A DNA stretch of 64,000 nucleotides, taken from positions 1,860,001-1,924,000 of the forward strand of contig CBDCAO010000012.1 in the NCBI GenBank assembly GCA_965213935.1, in the 5' to 3' direction. Origin of the DNA: Bin52 sp965213935 (GTDB taxonomy: Bacteria; Pseudomonadota; Alphaproteobacteria; Thalassobaculales; Thalassobaculaceae). Both the position numbers and the translations under genes were made by a program. The notes under the pieces were generated by a model that searched no databases, was not told the DNA's origin, and was given only the letters and a program-made list of their open reading frames with translations. Shown here piece by piece: positions 43,206 to 52,231 of the stretch (its first letter is position 1; every line of letters starts with the position of its first letter).

Positions 43206-44005
43206 TGATCCGGCTCTGCACCCTAGCGCTGGCACTCGGCGCCGCCGTGGCCCTGTCGTGGCTGCTGCCCAGGTTCGACACGCCGCTCGACCGGTTCTCC
43301 GTCGCACTCGAACTGCTGGAAGACGGCGAGGCGGAGAAGGCGGCGTTCCTGTTCGAGGACCCGTCCTGGCAGGGTGTCGCGCAGTACCGGGCCGAACGGT
43401 TCCACAATGCGACCATCGCGTTCTCCATCGGCACCGACACCGCGAGCCTCTACAACCTCGGGACCGCCCATGCCCGGCTGCATCACTGGGGTCCGGCCAG
43501 GAAGGCCTATCGGCAGGTGCTGATGCGCGACCCGGACCACGAGGATGCGCGGCACAACCTGGAACTGATCGACCGCGCCGAACGCAGGGAGACGGAAATG
43601 CTCGAGGCCGAGCACCGCGGCCCCGGACAGGACGGCGGCGAGCCCGGCACCGAGGCCGCCGACAACCGGGAAAACGCACGGACCGAACCGGGCGGGGCCG
43701 GCGGCACCGCGGGGCGTGCTGCGAAGACCAGGTCATCGGTGTCGGGCGAGGGGACCGTTGCAGGCGAGCTGGGCGACCGCAGGATCGCCGACGGCATGCA
43801 GGCGGGCCGCACGCCGGGGCGCACCGCGGAGGACCTGTCGATCGCGTTGCCTGGCGGCGGCACCGGTGTTGCCCGATTGCTGCGCGAGAACCGTCAGGCC
43901 GCGGAGATCCTGCTGCGTCACATCGTCGATAACCCGGCACGGGTGCTGGCCTCGCGCCTGCGCGCGATCCACCGCCACCGCCACCCGGGCGAGACCGGTT
44001 CATGA
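43202..44005 (+). CDS. TPR-containing membrane protein (BatC-like)
   Basis: About 267 residues. An N-terminal membrane anchor (LCTLALALGAAVALSWLL) is followed by a TPR pair (SLYNLGTAHARLHHWGPARK, then YRQVLMRDPDHEDARHNLEL) and a Gly/Glu-rich disordered linker. The start is GTG at 43202 or ATG at 43205. It overlaps both neighbours by 4 bp. Scaffold role inferred from the family. Confidence 0.83.
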   Translation: MMIRLCTLALALGAAVALSWLLPRFDTPLDRFSVALELLEDGEAEKAAFLFEDPSWQGVAQYRAERFHNATIAFSIGTDTASLYNLGTAHARLHHWGPARKAYRQVLMRDPDHEDARHNLELIDRAERRETEMLEAEHRGPGQDGGEPGTEAADNRENARTEPGGAGGTAGRAAKTRSSVSGEGTVAGELGDRRIADGMQAGRTPGRTAEDLSIALPGGGTGVARLLRENRQAAEILLRHIVDNPARVLASRLRAIHRHRHPGETGS

Positions 44006-45261
44006 GAACCCTGCTCGGCATCCTGGTTGCCCTTGCCGCGCTGCCGGGCGCCGTCGCGGCCCAGGTGGCGTTTCCGGAAATCCCGCAGCTCACCGTCGTC
44101 ATCGATCCGCCGGAGCGCGTGCGCGACGGCGCCTGGGTACAGGGCCAGATCCTGGTGCGGATCCAGGTGGCATCGCGCCATCCCTTCGAGTCCCTTGCTG
44201 TCGACATGCAGCGGCCGGAAGGTGCCGAGACCGTCGAAGTGCTGAAGCCCAGGGTGAGAACCGTCGAGTCCTACGCCGGCGACGGCCATGTCTACGAGCG
44301 TGCGGTGGCGGTGTTTCCGCAGTCAAGCGGCGCACTGGTGATCGCCGGCATCAAGGCCGCCGGCACGGTGGAGATTTCCGGGCGAACGGTGGCCTTCGAT
44401 CACCGCAGCCGTGACATCGAGATCGCGGTCGCCGGAATCGACCGGTCCTACGGTGACGCCTGGTGGATGGTAAGCCCGCAGGTCGAGGTATCCGAGACCT
44501 GGTCGAAACCGCTGGAGGAACTGCGCGTCGGCGACATCGTGCGCCGGGAGGTGACGGTCACCGCGCTGGGTGTTCCGGCGCACTGGATTTCGATCCCCGG
44601 GCACCGGCGCACCGACGGGATCCAGGTGAGTGACGCCGGCACAACGGCGCGGACCCGAACTTCGGCCCGCGGTGTCCTCGGCACCCGGACCCGGTCCTGG
44701 GACATCCGGATCGAACGGGGCGGCGTCATCTACATCGCCCCGATCTCGATCCGGTCCTGGAACCCCGATGCCGCCGTCATCAGGCGCGGTGGCGCGCCGG
44801 GGCACCGGATCGAACCGCTGCCGCCCGACCGGGCGGCACTTGTCGCCGGGCTGATGCGTGAGGCCCGCGAACGACGCGAGGCCGACCGCACGCTGCTCGC
44901 GGTGATCGCGGCAGGTGTCGCGGTCGCGGTCGCGGTCCCGTTGCTGCTGCTGTTGTGGCAGGTGCTGCCGACCCGGGCCGACCGTGCGTTCCGGCGCGCG
45001 GCGCGCATGGCGCGGTCGGGTCCGGACCTCTACCGGGCACTGCTGGCCTGGTCAGCCGCCAGCGGGATCCCGGTTGCCGATACCGGCGCGCAGGCGGAAC
45101 AGATCACCCGTGCGGCCTTCTCATCCGGCGGCGACATCTCCCCGGACGCGGACGGCGCCGCAGGCCTCGTACGCCTCGCCCGGGACCACCGGCTCAGGGC
45201 AGCCCTTGGTTCATGGGCCGTCCTGTGGCGTAACCTGGCAGGACCGGTGCACCGGCTCTGA
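44002..45261 (+). CDS. BatD-family protein
   Basis: A 419-residue protein with signal peptide (MRTLLGILVALAALPGAVAA), Ig-like periplasmic domains and a membrane helix near residues 302-320 (VIAAGVAVAVAVPLLLLLW), then a cytoplasmic tail. This is the BatD layout and it closes the operon. The ATG overlaps the upstream stop. It probably organises the VWA proteins in the periplasm. Confidence 0.87.
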   Translation: MRTLLGILVALAALPGAVAAQVAFPEIPQLTVVIDPPERVRDGAWVQGQILVRIQVASRHPFESLAVDMQRPEGAETVEVLKPRVRTVESYAGDGHVYERAVAVFPQSSGALVIAGIKAAGTVEISGRTVAFDHRSRDIEIAVAGIDRSYGDAWWMVSPQVEVSETWSKPLEELRVGDIVRREVTVTALGVPAHWISIPGHRRTDGIQVSDAGTTARTRTSARGVLGTRTRSWDIRIERGGVIYIAPISIRSWNPDAAVIRRGGAPGHRIEPLPPDRAALVAGLMREARERREADRTLLAVIAAGVAVAVAVPLLLLLWQVLPTRADRAFRRAARMARSGPDLYRALLAWSAASGIPVADTGAQAEQITRAAFSSGGDISPDADGAAGLVRLARDHRLRAALGSWAVLWRNLAGPVHRL

Positions 45262-45273
45262 GCAGCCGGAACG

Positions 45274-47019
45274 TCACTCCGCCGCGCCCGGCCCGTCGCG
45301 CATCAGCGCCTCCGGATCCGCGACACCGTAGTCGGATTGCGCCCGTTGCGGCGTCACGTAGCCGTCGAGCAGGTCATTCCTGAGCGCCGCCCGGTCCCTC
45401 TGTTCCGGCGGTCCGTAGCCGCCGGAACCCGGGACATGCAGGTGAATGCGCCCGCCGGCCGGCACGTCGAAACCGCCCTTTCCCGGCGCAGGCCGCACCT
45501 GTCCCTCGGCATCCTCGGCCCAGATCCGCGCCGCCTGGCCGGCCTGGCCGCCGTTCAGTCCGAAAGGCGCCGAGCGCGTCCGCTCCAGGCAGGACGAGGC
45601 GCGGCTGCGGTGGTCGAGCACCCTCCAGGTCCGTTGCGCGGCAAGACCGCCGCGCCAGGTCCCGGCACCGCCGCTGTCGGGTGTCAGCGCATATTCCTCG
45701 ACCCGGACCGGGAAACTCATTTCCAGAATCTCGATCGGGGTGTTCATGGTGTTCGAGATCCCGCTTGCCACCGCGTTGATGCCGTCCTTGCCGGGCCGCG
45801 CTCCGAGGCCTCCCTTGATGGTCTCGTAGCTGACGTAACGCCGGCCGTTCCGCGGATCGGCGCCGCCAAAGGTGATGATCGCCGAGGTTCCCTGCGAACA
45901 GGCCATGACGTTGTCCGGCCAGAATCCTGCAACCGCACCGAACATCATGTCGCAGACACGGTGACTGATCTCGTGGTTGGCATAGACCACCGGTGACGGG
46001 AAGGTGGCGTTGAGCACGCACCCTTCCGGGGCGGTCACCGTAATGGCCCGCCAGCAGCCCGAATTGGGCGGGGCCAGTCCCTCGGGATCGATGATGGTCT
46101 TCAATGCGCAGTAGACACCGGACGCGGTTACCGACAGGGGAGCATTCATCGGTCCCGACACCTGCGGGTCAGTTCCCGTGAAGTCGACAGTGATGGCATC
46201 GCCTTGCTTGCTGACCCGCAGGTTGATGGTAAACGGCCGGTCCTCGTCGTCACCCTCCTCGATGATTCCGTCCCCGTCGCAGAAGTCCTCGAACCGGGAC
46301 TCGCCGTCGGGCAACCGTGCCAGCAGAGTGCGCATCATGCGCTCGGAGTAGTCCATCACCTCTGCCATGGCGTTCCTGATGGTCTCGAGCCCGTAGCGGT
46401 CGACGAGCGCGCGCAGCCTGTGGACCGCCCGCCGGTTGGCGGCGACCTGGGCGCCGAGATCGCCGCGGCGTTCCTCGGGCGTGCGCACGTTTGCGAAGAT
46501 GATCGCGTCGATGTCACGACTGGGCACCCCGGCGGAATGAAGCCTGACCGGAGGCAGGCGCAGTCCCTCGCCGTAGATCTCGGTCACGGCGCCGTAGCTG
46601 CCGGGCGTCGCGCCTCCGACATCGGGCCAGTGGGCCCGCACGCAGGCGAACCCGATGAGCTCGTCACCGTGAAACGCCGGAGTGACCACGTTTACATCGG
46701 GCAGGTGGCTGCCTCCGAAGTACGGGTCGTTGTGTATGAAAACATCGCCATCGACGATGTCGTCATGCGCAGTGACCACGGCCCGCACGGCGTCGGGCAT
46801 CGATCCGAGATGTATCGGCAGATCGGGCCCCTGTGCCACCATGCGGCCCTCAGCGTCGAAAATACCGCAGGAGTAGTCGCCGGCCACCTTCAGGATCGGG
46901 GAATAGGCCGTCTTGGCCAGAACGATCTTCATTTCCTCGGCCGCGGCGTAGAGGCTGTTCCTGATCACCACGAAGGTGGCCGGATCGAAGCCCGACACCC
47001 GGGCGCCATGGTCATTCAT
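45274..47019 (-). CDS. hyuB: hydantoinase B / oxoprolinase beta-type subunit
   Basis: A 581-residue subunit. HNDPYFGGSHLPDVNVVTPA is the family hallmark, with LPIHLGSMPDAVRAV and GSGGYGPPEQRD at the C-terminus. Together with the A subunit it forms an ATP-dependent amidase, such as N-methylhydantoinase, 5-oxoprolinase or a related carboxylase. It overlaps the A-subunit gene by 4 bp, so the two are co-translated. The exact cyclic amide or ketone substrate is not predictable. Confidence 0.92.
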   Translation of the reverse strand: MNDHGARVSGFDPATFVVIRNSLYAAAEEMKIVLAKTAYSPILKVAGDYSCGIFDAEGRMVAQGPDLPIHLGSMPDAVRAVVTAHDDIVDGDVFIHNDPYFGGSHLPDVNVVTPAFHGDELIGFACVRAHWPDVGGATPGSYGAVTEIYGEGLRLPPVRLHSAGVPSRDIDAIIFANVRTPEERRGDLGAQVAANRRAVHRLRALVDRYGLETIRNAMAEVMDYSERMMRTLLARLPDGESRFEDFCDGDGIIEEGDDEDRPFTINLRVSKQGDAITVDFTGTDPQVSGPMNAPLSVTASGVYCALKTIIDPEGLAPPNSGCWRAITVTAPEGCVLNATFPSPVVYANHEISHRVCDMMFGAVAGFWPDNVMACSQGTSAIITFGGADPRNGRRYVSYETIKGGLGARPGKDGINAVASGISNTMNTPIEILEMSFPVRVEEYALTPDSGGAGTWRGGLAAQRTWRVLDHRSRASSCLERTRSAPFGLNGGQAGQAARIWAEDAEGQVRPAPGKGGFDVPAGGRIHLHVPGSGGYGPPEQRDRAALRNDLLDGYVTPQRAQSDYGVADPEALMRDGPGAAE

Positions 47020-49157
47020 CGGGGGTCTCCCGCATCGGAACGGGTCATGGTCACGAAGCCGCCGTCATCCGGCGTCGCCCGCCAGGACGGCGGGATCACG
47101 ATGGTGGAATCAAGCGATTCAATGATGGCTGGCCCGGCGATCGGGATGCCGGGCGCGATCCGGGTGCGGTCGTGCACAGGGGTCCCGACGCGGCCGATGC
47201 CGGCAAACCAGGCCTGTCTGGACGACTTCAGGCTCTCGCCGGCCCCGGCATCACCCCGGGGACGGGTCAGGTCGAGCACCGGCAGGCGGGCGGCGGCGGC
47301 AAGCCTGAGTGTCACGATCTGTACCCGCTCGCGCGAATTGGCATGGCCGTAGGTCTGCGCATGCCGCTCGTGAAACCCGCGCGCCAGGGTAGCGAGCCCC
47401 TCGGCGTTGATCACGCCGGGGGCCTCGACAGTGAGTTCGTAGGCCTGGCGGATGTAGCGCAGGTCGGCGGTGCGTGCGAATTCCCAGGCAGACGGGGCAA
47501 TGCCGGTGCGGGCCAGCATGCGCCGGGCCTCGTCCTCCATTTGCCGGTAGACGGCCTCGAGGGCCGCCGGATCGGTGTCGTCCACTACCGAGAAGAAAGT
47601 ACGGCCGTAGTCGCGCCTGATGTCGGAAGCTACCAGCCCGAGCGCCGAGAACGCGCCGGGCGCCGGCGGCGCAATCACCTCCGCGATGTCGAGCTCTTCG
47701 GCGAGTGCCGCGGCATGCAACGGCCCGGCGCCGCCGAAACAGAACAGCGTGAAGTCGCGGGCGTCGTGGCCGCGCTCGACCGAGACGATGCGCAGCGCCT
47801 CGGCCATGGCATTGTTGACCACGCGGATCACGGCCGCAGCCGCTTCGTCCACGGTCAGGCCGAGCGGGCCCGCGACCCGGTCCTCCATCGCCGCACATGC
47901 CCGTTCGTAGTCGATCGGCAGGTCGCCGCCGAGCAGCGAGTCGGCGTCGAGCCTGCCGAGCAGCAGGTTGGCATCCGTGACAGTCGGTTCGGTCCCGCCG
48001 CGGCCGTAGCAGACCGGTCCCGGTTCCGCGCCGGCGCTCTGTGGCCCGACCCTGAGCGCTCCGGCCGGGTCGACCCACGCGATGCTGCCACCGCCGGCGC
48101 TGATCTCGGCGAGATCGATCACCGGCACCCGGATCGGGTGTCCGGCTCCGTACAACCAGCGCTTGCCGCTGCCCGAACCGCCGACCTCGTACTCGGGCGT
48201 GGTCTCGACGGTTCCCTTCCTGATCAGGCTGGCCTTTGCGGTGGTTCCTCCCATGTCGAAGGACACGAGGTCGGGCCGGCCGATCTGGGTGCCGGCCAGT
48301 GCAGCCGCGATCACGCCGGCGGCCGGCCCGGACTCGGCCGAGAGCGCTGGCATGGCCAGACTCTCCTCGATCTCGAACACGCCGCCGCCCGAACCCATGA
48401 TGTAGGGGACCGGCAGTCCCATTTCCCGGACCGCGGTCTTCAGCCGCGCGAGGTACCGGTTCAGGATCGGAGCAACGTAGGCGCACACCGCGGTGGTGCT
48501 GCTGCGTTCGAACTCCCGGATTTCCGGCAGCACCTCCGATGACAGGAACACCGGAACATCCGGCAGGGCCGCGCGAAGCCGGGCTCCGAGGCGGCGTTCG
48601 TGATCGTCGTTGAGGAACGAGAACAGCAGGGTGACGGCGACGGCCTCGACGCGGGCGGCACGCAAGTTTTCAACCAGCGCGTCAATCTCGTCCTCCGCGA
48701 GCGGCGTGATGACCGTGCCGTCGGCGCCGATCCGCTCGGTGACCTCCATGCGCCATCGCCGCGGAGCGAGGATCGAGGGCGCGTCCTGGAACAGGTCGTA
48801 AAGGTCGGCCCGGGCCGAGCGCCGGAGTTCCAGCAGGTCGCGGAAGCCGCGGGTGGTCACAAGTCCGATGCGCGCTCCCTTCTCCTGCAGGATTGCGTTG
48901 GTAACCACCGTGGTCGCATGCGCGAGCAGGGTGACCGCGTCAGGGCGTACCGAACCCCGTTCCAGGGCCTGGCCGAGCGCCTCGATGACCCCTCGGCCGA
49001 AGTCGTCCGGGGTTGACGACACCTTGGTGACGGTGATCGCACCCCCGGTCTCGTCGATGACGGCAACATCGGTAAAGGTGCCGCCGATATCGATACCAAT
49101 GCGATATTGGTCTCCTGAAACGGACTTTTTTGTAATATTGTCAATATGTTGAGACAT
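47016..49157 (-). CDS. hyuA: hydantoinase A / oxoprolinase alpha-type subunit
   Basis: A 713-residue subunit with the actin-like ATPase start RIGIDIGGTFTDVAVIDE, LLAHATTVVTNAILQEKGA and the FSFDMGGTTAKASL-like block (LVSFDMGGTTAKASLI). Length matches the ~690-700 residue family. The first ~20 codons are AT-rich relative to the rest, and an alternative start cannot be excluded. A 449-bp space upstream may hold the operon promoter. Confidence 0.93.
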   Translation of the reverse strand: MSQHIDNITKKSVSGDQYRIGIDIGGTFTDVAVIDETGGAITVTKVSSTPDDFGRGVIEALGQALERGSVRPDAVTLLAHATTVVTNAILQEKGARIGLVTTRGFRDLLELRRSARADLYDLFQDAPSILAPRRWRMEVTERIGADGTVITPLAEDEIDALVENLRAARVEAVAVTLLFSFLNDDHERRLGARLRAALPDVPVFLSSEVLPEIREFERSSTTAVCAYVAPILNRYLARLKTAVREMGLPVPYIMGSGGGVFEIEESLAMPALSAESGPAAGVIAAALAGTQIGRPDLVSFDMGGTTAKASLIRKGTVETTPEYEVGGSGSGKRWLYGAGHPIRVPVIDLAEISAGGGSIAWVDPAGALRVGPQSAGAEPGPVCYGRGGTEPTVTDANLLLGRLDADSLLGGDLPIDYERACAAMEDRVAGPLGLTVDEAAAAVIRVVNNAMAEALRIVSVERGHDARDFTLFCFGGAGPLHAAALAEELDIAEVIAPPAPGAFSALGLVASDIRRDYGRTFFSVVDDTDPAALEAVYRQMEDEARRMLARTGIAPSAWEFARTADLRYIRQAYELTVEAPGVINAEGLATLARGFHERHAQTYGHANSRERVQIVTLRLAAAARLPVLDLTRPRGDAGAGESLKSSRQAWFAGIGRVGTPVHDRTRIAPGIPIAGPAIIESLDSTIVIPPSWRATPDDGGFVTMTRSDAGDPR

Positions 49158-49606
49158 TCATCCAGCCTGACATCCACTTGGCGTAATCGGGCAACCGCAA
49201 GCATATCGTAACAGGATTCACGCCAATGCGCGGTCATCCATGTCGCCGAAAGTCCCATACCGACGGCGACCAACAGAAACTTTGGCAAGCTGTGCAGGCC
49301 GTCATCCGCCGGTTGATTCGCTTGCGCACACCCATTTCTTGCAGAATGAGATTCTAGCGGCTGAAGGCCTTTTGCCAATCCCTTCCGACAGGGAGAGGCC
49401 AGAAACTTGCTCGGGACGTGTCGTGGAGCTTGTTCTGGTCCAGGCATTTGTCCTTGGATGGCTGAGGGTGCGGCCGATGCCGTCTCTGTGTCCGACTGCA
49501 TTGCCGCTGAAACTCTCAAGTACTACCGGGGCGGCGGGCAATTGAGGAACGCCGCTCACCGAGGAAACACGTGCGTGGATCGGGCACACGGGAGCAGTGC
49601 AGCGTG
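49158..49606. other. intergenic, probable promoter region of the hydantoinase genes
   Basis: No gene-like frame was found. The stretch next to hyuA is AT-rich, which fits a promoter, but no clear -35/-10 pair or operator stood out. Confidence 0.35.
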
Positions 49607-50272
49607 TCAGTTCACCCGGGTTGCCCCGACCGGCTCACCGGTCAGCCTGAGGTTGGTGACGTGGGCATTGAACGAGATCGAGATCCGCTCCTCCTCGCCG
49701 AAGTAGGGATTGACCTGGTGGTAGAGCCAGCTTGGAAACAGGATCAGCCGGCCATCGACCGGCTGCACGCTCACGCCCCGGCCAACCGCCTCTCCGGGAA
49801 GTGCGGACATCTCGGCATGAGTGCGCGGGTCGAGGAACTGGAAGACGCCGCTCTCGGGTGTCTCCGGGCCGGGCGGGGTTCCGGAAGCCACGTAATATAC
49901 GGCCGAGACCTGGCAGCCAGGGTGGGCGTGCTGCTGGTTGTAGGCACCGTAACGCGACAGGTTGGCCCAGCCGTGCAGCGAGAAGTCGAAGGTGCACGCC
50001 CCCCCGATCATCAGGGGCACCACCGCGCGCACCGCGGCGTCGGCGATGGTCCTGAGCGCACCGATCGCCCGGTGATCCCACTCGAACAGGTCATCACGGG
50101 AATGCCAGCCGCCGACGTTGCTGCGCCGCACGCCCTTTTCGGTGCGCTCGTGCTCGAGCACCAGTTCGTGAAGGTCGGCATTCATCCGTTCGGCATCGTC
50201 GACATGAAAGACATAGAACCTGGTCTCGAACGCGGTAACCATGTCGCGACGCGAATCAAACCTGAGTTCCAT
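49607..50272 (-). CDS. putative 2-oxoglutarate/Fe(II) oxygenase, TIGR02466-like
   Basis: About 221 residues. HGWANLSRYGAYNQQHAHPG carries the first metal His, and FPSWLYHQVNPYFGEEERIS the distal His with the Arg/Ser pair for 2-oxoglutarate; RSNVGGWHSRDDLF is the TIGR02466 N-terminal block. Start possible at 50326, 50272 or 50242. Known examples are mostly uncharacterised and phage or marine-bacterial. No link with neighbours is evident. Confidence 0.8.
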   Translation of the reverse strand: MELRFDSRRDMVTAFETRFYVFHVDDAERMNADLHELVLEHERTEKGVRRSNVGGWHSRDDLFEWDHRAIGALRTIADAAVRAVVPLMIGGACTFDFSLHGWANLSRYGAYNQQHAHPGCQVSAVYYVASGTPPGPETPESGVFQFLDPRTHAEMSALPGEAVGRGVSVQPVDGRLILFPSWLYHQVNPYFGEEERISISFNAHVTNLRLTGEPVGATRVN

Positions 50273-50374
50273 TCCGGCACTCCCGAGCCCGGCCGTTTCG
50301 CCATTGTCCGTTCCGCCGGGGTTCACCTACCATGGCGACATACCCCGCAACGGGCAGCCACTCATACTGCGTTC

Positions 50375-51109
50375 ATGACCTCGTCGTCATCACCCCCTGC
50401 AGCACCAGGCGCCGACCGGATACTGGTGTCGGTCATCATCCCGACGCTGAATGCGGGCCACAGCCTGTCGGCAACCGTCGCGGCACTCCGCACCGGCGGC
50501 CCCGACCACGGCGTCGACACCGAGCTGGTGGTGGTCGATGGCGGGTCCACGGACGGGACGGCCGAAACGGCACGGATGCTGGGCGCGCGCCTGGTGCGCG
50601 CGAAGCGCGGACGCGGGTCGCAACTCCGCGCCGGCGCACTTCGTGCCGGGGGAGCGTGGCTGCTGTTCCTGCACGCAGACACCCGTCTCGGTGCCGGGTG
50701 GCGGCGCGATATGGCGGATCTCACCCGCACACCACAGCGCGCCGGATGGTTCCGTTTCGTTCTCGACGACGACAGCGCCCCGGCCCGGTGCCTCGAGCGA
50801 CTGGTGCACTGGCGCTCACGGCGACTCGGACTGCCCTACGGTGACCAGGGTCTGCTGATCCACCGCGACCTCTACCACCGGCTCGGCGGCTATCCGGACA
50901 TTCCGCTGATGGAGGACGTGGCACTGGTTCGCCGCGTCGGCCGGGCCCGGCTGGTCGCGCTGCCGACCCCGGCGGTCACCTCGGCTGCCCGCTACCGCCG
51001 GGACGGGTATCTCGCACGCTCGATGCGCAACCTGCTGTGCCTGGCGCTCTACGGACTCGGTGTGCCGCCGCGCCGGATCGCCCGACTGTACGGCCGGACC
51101 GGCGGATGA
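50375..51109 (+). CDS. family 2 glycosyltransferase, TIGR04283 type
   Basis: A 244-residue GT-A transferase: VSVIIPTLNAGHSLSATVAA, LVVVDGGSTDGTAE and FLHADTRLGAGW, with HAD in place of DxD. LPYGDQGLLIHRDLYHRLGG and PLMEDVALVRRVGR complete the TIGR04283 pattern. The start is at 50375; the frame is open for another 800 bp upstream but without similarity. It overlaps the DUF2064 gene (ATGA), its usual partner. Confidence 0.88.
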   Translation: MTSSSSPPAAPGADRILVSVIIPTLNAGHSLSATVAALRTGGPDHGVDTELVVVDGGSTDGTAETARMLGARLVRAKRGRGSQLRAGALRAGGAWLLFLHADTRLGAGWRRDMADLTRTPQRAGWFRFVLDDDSAPARCLERLVHWRSRRLGLPYGDQGLLIHRDLYHRLGGYPDIPLMEDVALVRRVGRARLVALPTPAVTSAARYRRDGYLARSMRNLLCLALYGLGVPPRRIARLYGRTGG

Positions 51110-51726
51110 AACACCTGGTGGTCTTCGCGCGCCACCCGCGCATGGGCAGCGTCAAGTCCCGGCTTGCCGGCGACATCGGCACCGTGGCCGCCACAGTGTG
51201 GTACCGGCGCACCGTGTCGGCAGTGCTTCGCCGTCTCGGCCCGCCGCAGCCCTGGCGCTGCCACCTGTTCCTGACCGGGAGCCGGCCGTGGCGCCATCCA
51301 CCGTGGCCGCGTGGATGGTCCGTGCATGACCAGGCGCGCGGCTCGCTCGGTGAGCGTATGCGCCGGGCACTCGCGGCGCCGCGACCGGGACCGGTCGTGC
51401 TGATCGGAAGCGATATTCCCGGGATCCGGTCCAGACACGTCAGGGATGCGTTCCGCGCACTCGGACGCGCCGATCTGGTGTTCGGCCCGGCCAGCGACGG
51501 AGGATACTGGCTGGTCGGGGTGAGCGCGCGTGCCGCACCGCCCGGTTTCGCGAAGGTTCGCTGGTCGACGGAACATGCGCTCGCAGACACGCTGGCATCA
51601 CTCGGGTGCAACCGGCGCGTGGTGCTGCTCGAACGGCTCCGGGACGTCGACGACGCCTCCGACCTGCATGCCCTGCGCCTCAGGACCCGTGGCCGTCGTG
51701 TTCGTGCTCGCGCAACCGGGGCATGA
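51106..51726 (+). CDS. DUF2064/TIGR04282-family glycosyltransferase-like protein
   Basis: A 206-residue nucleotidyl/glycosyl-transferase-like protein: KHLVVFARHPRMGSVKSRLA, VVLIGSDIPGIRSRHV and LVFGPASDGGYWLVGV match DUF2064. These pairs have been tied to glycolipid or arsenosugar-type pathways, but no arsenic gene is near. Its 3' end overlaps the convergent moaB gene by 47 bp. Confidence 0.87.
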   Translation: MKHLVVFARHPRMGSVKSRLAGDIGTVAATVWYRRTVSAVLRRLGPPQPWRCHLFLTGSRPWRHPPWPRGWSVHDQARGSLGERMRRALAAPRPGPVVLIGSDIPGIRSRHVRDAFRALGRADLVFGPASDGGYWLVGVSARAAPPGFAKVRWSTEHALADTLASLGCNRRVVLLERLRDVDDASDLHALRLRTRGRRVRARATGA

Positions 51727-52231
51727 TCTCGACGAAGTTGCAGGGCCGGAACCGGATATCGAGCTGGTTGTGCAGGATCCCGTCCCAGGCATCGCGGCAC
51801 GCGCCGGTCGAACCGGGAAGTGCAAACAGGTAGGTTCCGCCGGCAACTCCGGCAACCGCGCGCGACTGGATGGTCGAGGTCCCGATCTTCTCGTAGCTGA
51901 TCCAGCGGAACACCTCGCCAAACCCTTCGATTTCCTTCTCGAACACGGCCTTGAACGCCTCGGGAGTGACATCGCGGCCGGTCACCCCGGTTCCGCCGGT
52001 CGAAATCACGACGTCAATTCGGCGGTCGGCGATCCATAGCCACAGCTTCGCAACAATCTCGTCAGCCACGTCGGGCACGATGGCCCGGTCCGCCAGCCGG
52101 TGGCCGTCACCCTCAAGCCGCTCGACCAGGGTGTCGCCCGACCGGTCGGTCTCGAGTGTTCGCGTGTCCGAGACAGTCAGCACCGCAATGTTGACCGGAA
52201 CGAATGCCCGCGAGGCGTCAATTCCCGGCAT
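51680..52231 (-). CDS. moaB: molybdenum cofactor biosynthesis protein MoaB
   Basis: A 183-residue MoaB/Mog-like protein. VNIAVLTVSDTRTLETDRSG and DVVISTGGTGVTGRDVTPEA are the molybdopterin-binding signatures. The family adenylylates or binds molybdopterin. It overlaps the Slt gene (14 bp) downstream of which it would be read; both are on the minus strand with moaB following Slt. Confidence 0.92.
   Translation of the reverse strand: MPGIDASRAFVPVNIAVLTVSDTRTLETDRSGDTLVERLEGDGHRLADRAIVPDVADEIVAKLWLWIADRRIDVVISTGGTGVTGRDVTPEAFKAVFEKEIEGFGEVFRWISYEKIGTSTIQSRAVAGVAGGTYLFALPGSTGACRDAWDGILHNQLDIRFRPCNFVEIMPRLREHEHDGHGS

Noticed and set aside
42174..44207. 677-codon minus-strand frame across the Bat operon
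   Set aside because: It is antisense to four overlapping, motif-supported genes; the translation is low-complexity Arg-rich.
45337..48542. long plus-strand frames over hyuA/hyuB
   Set aside because: Shadow frames of two genes with strong family motifs on the other strand.
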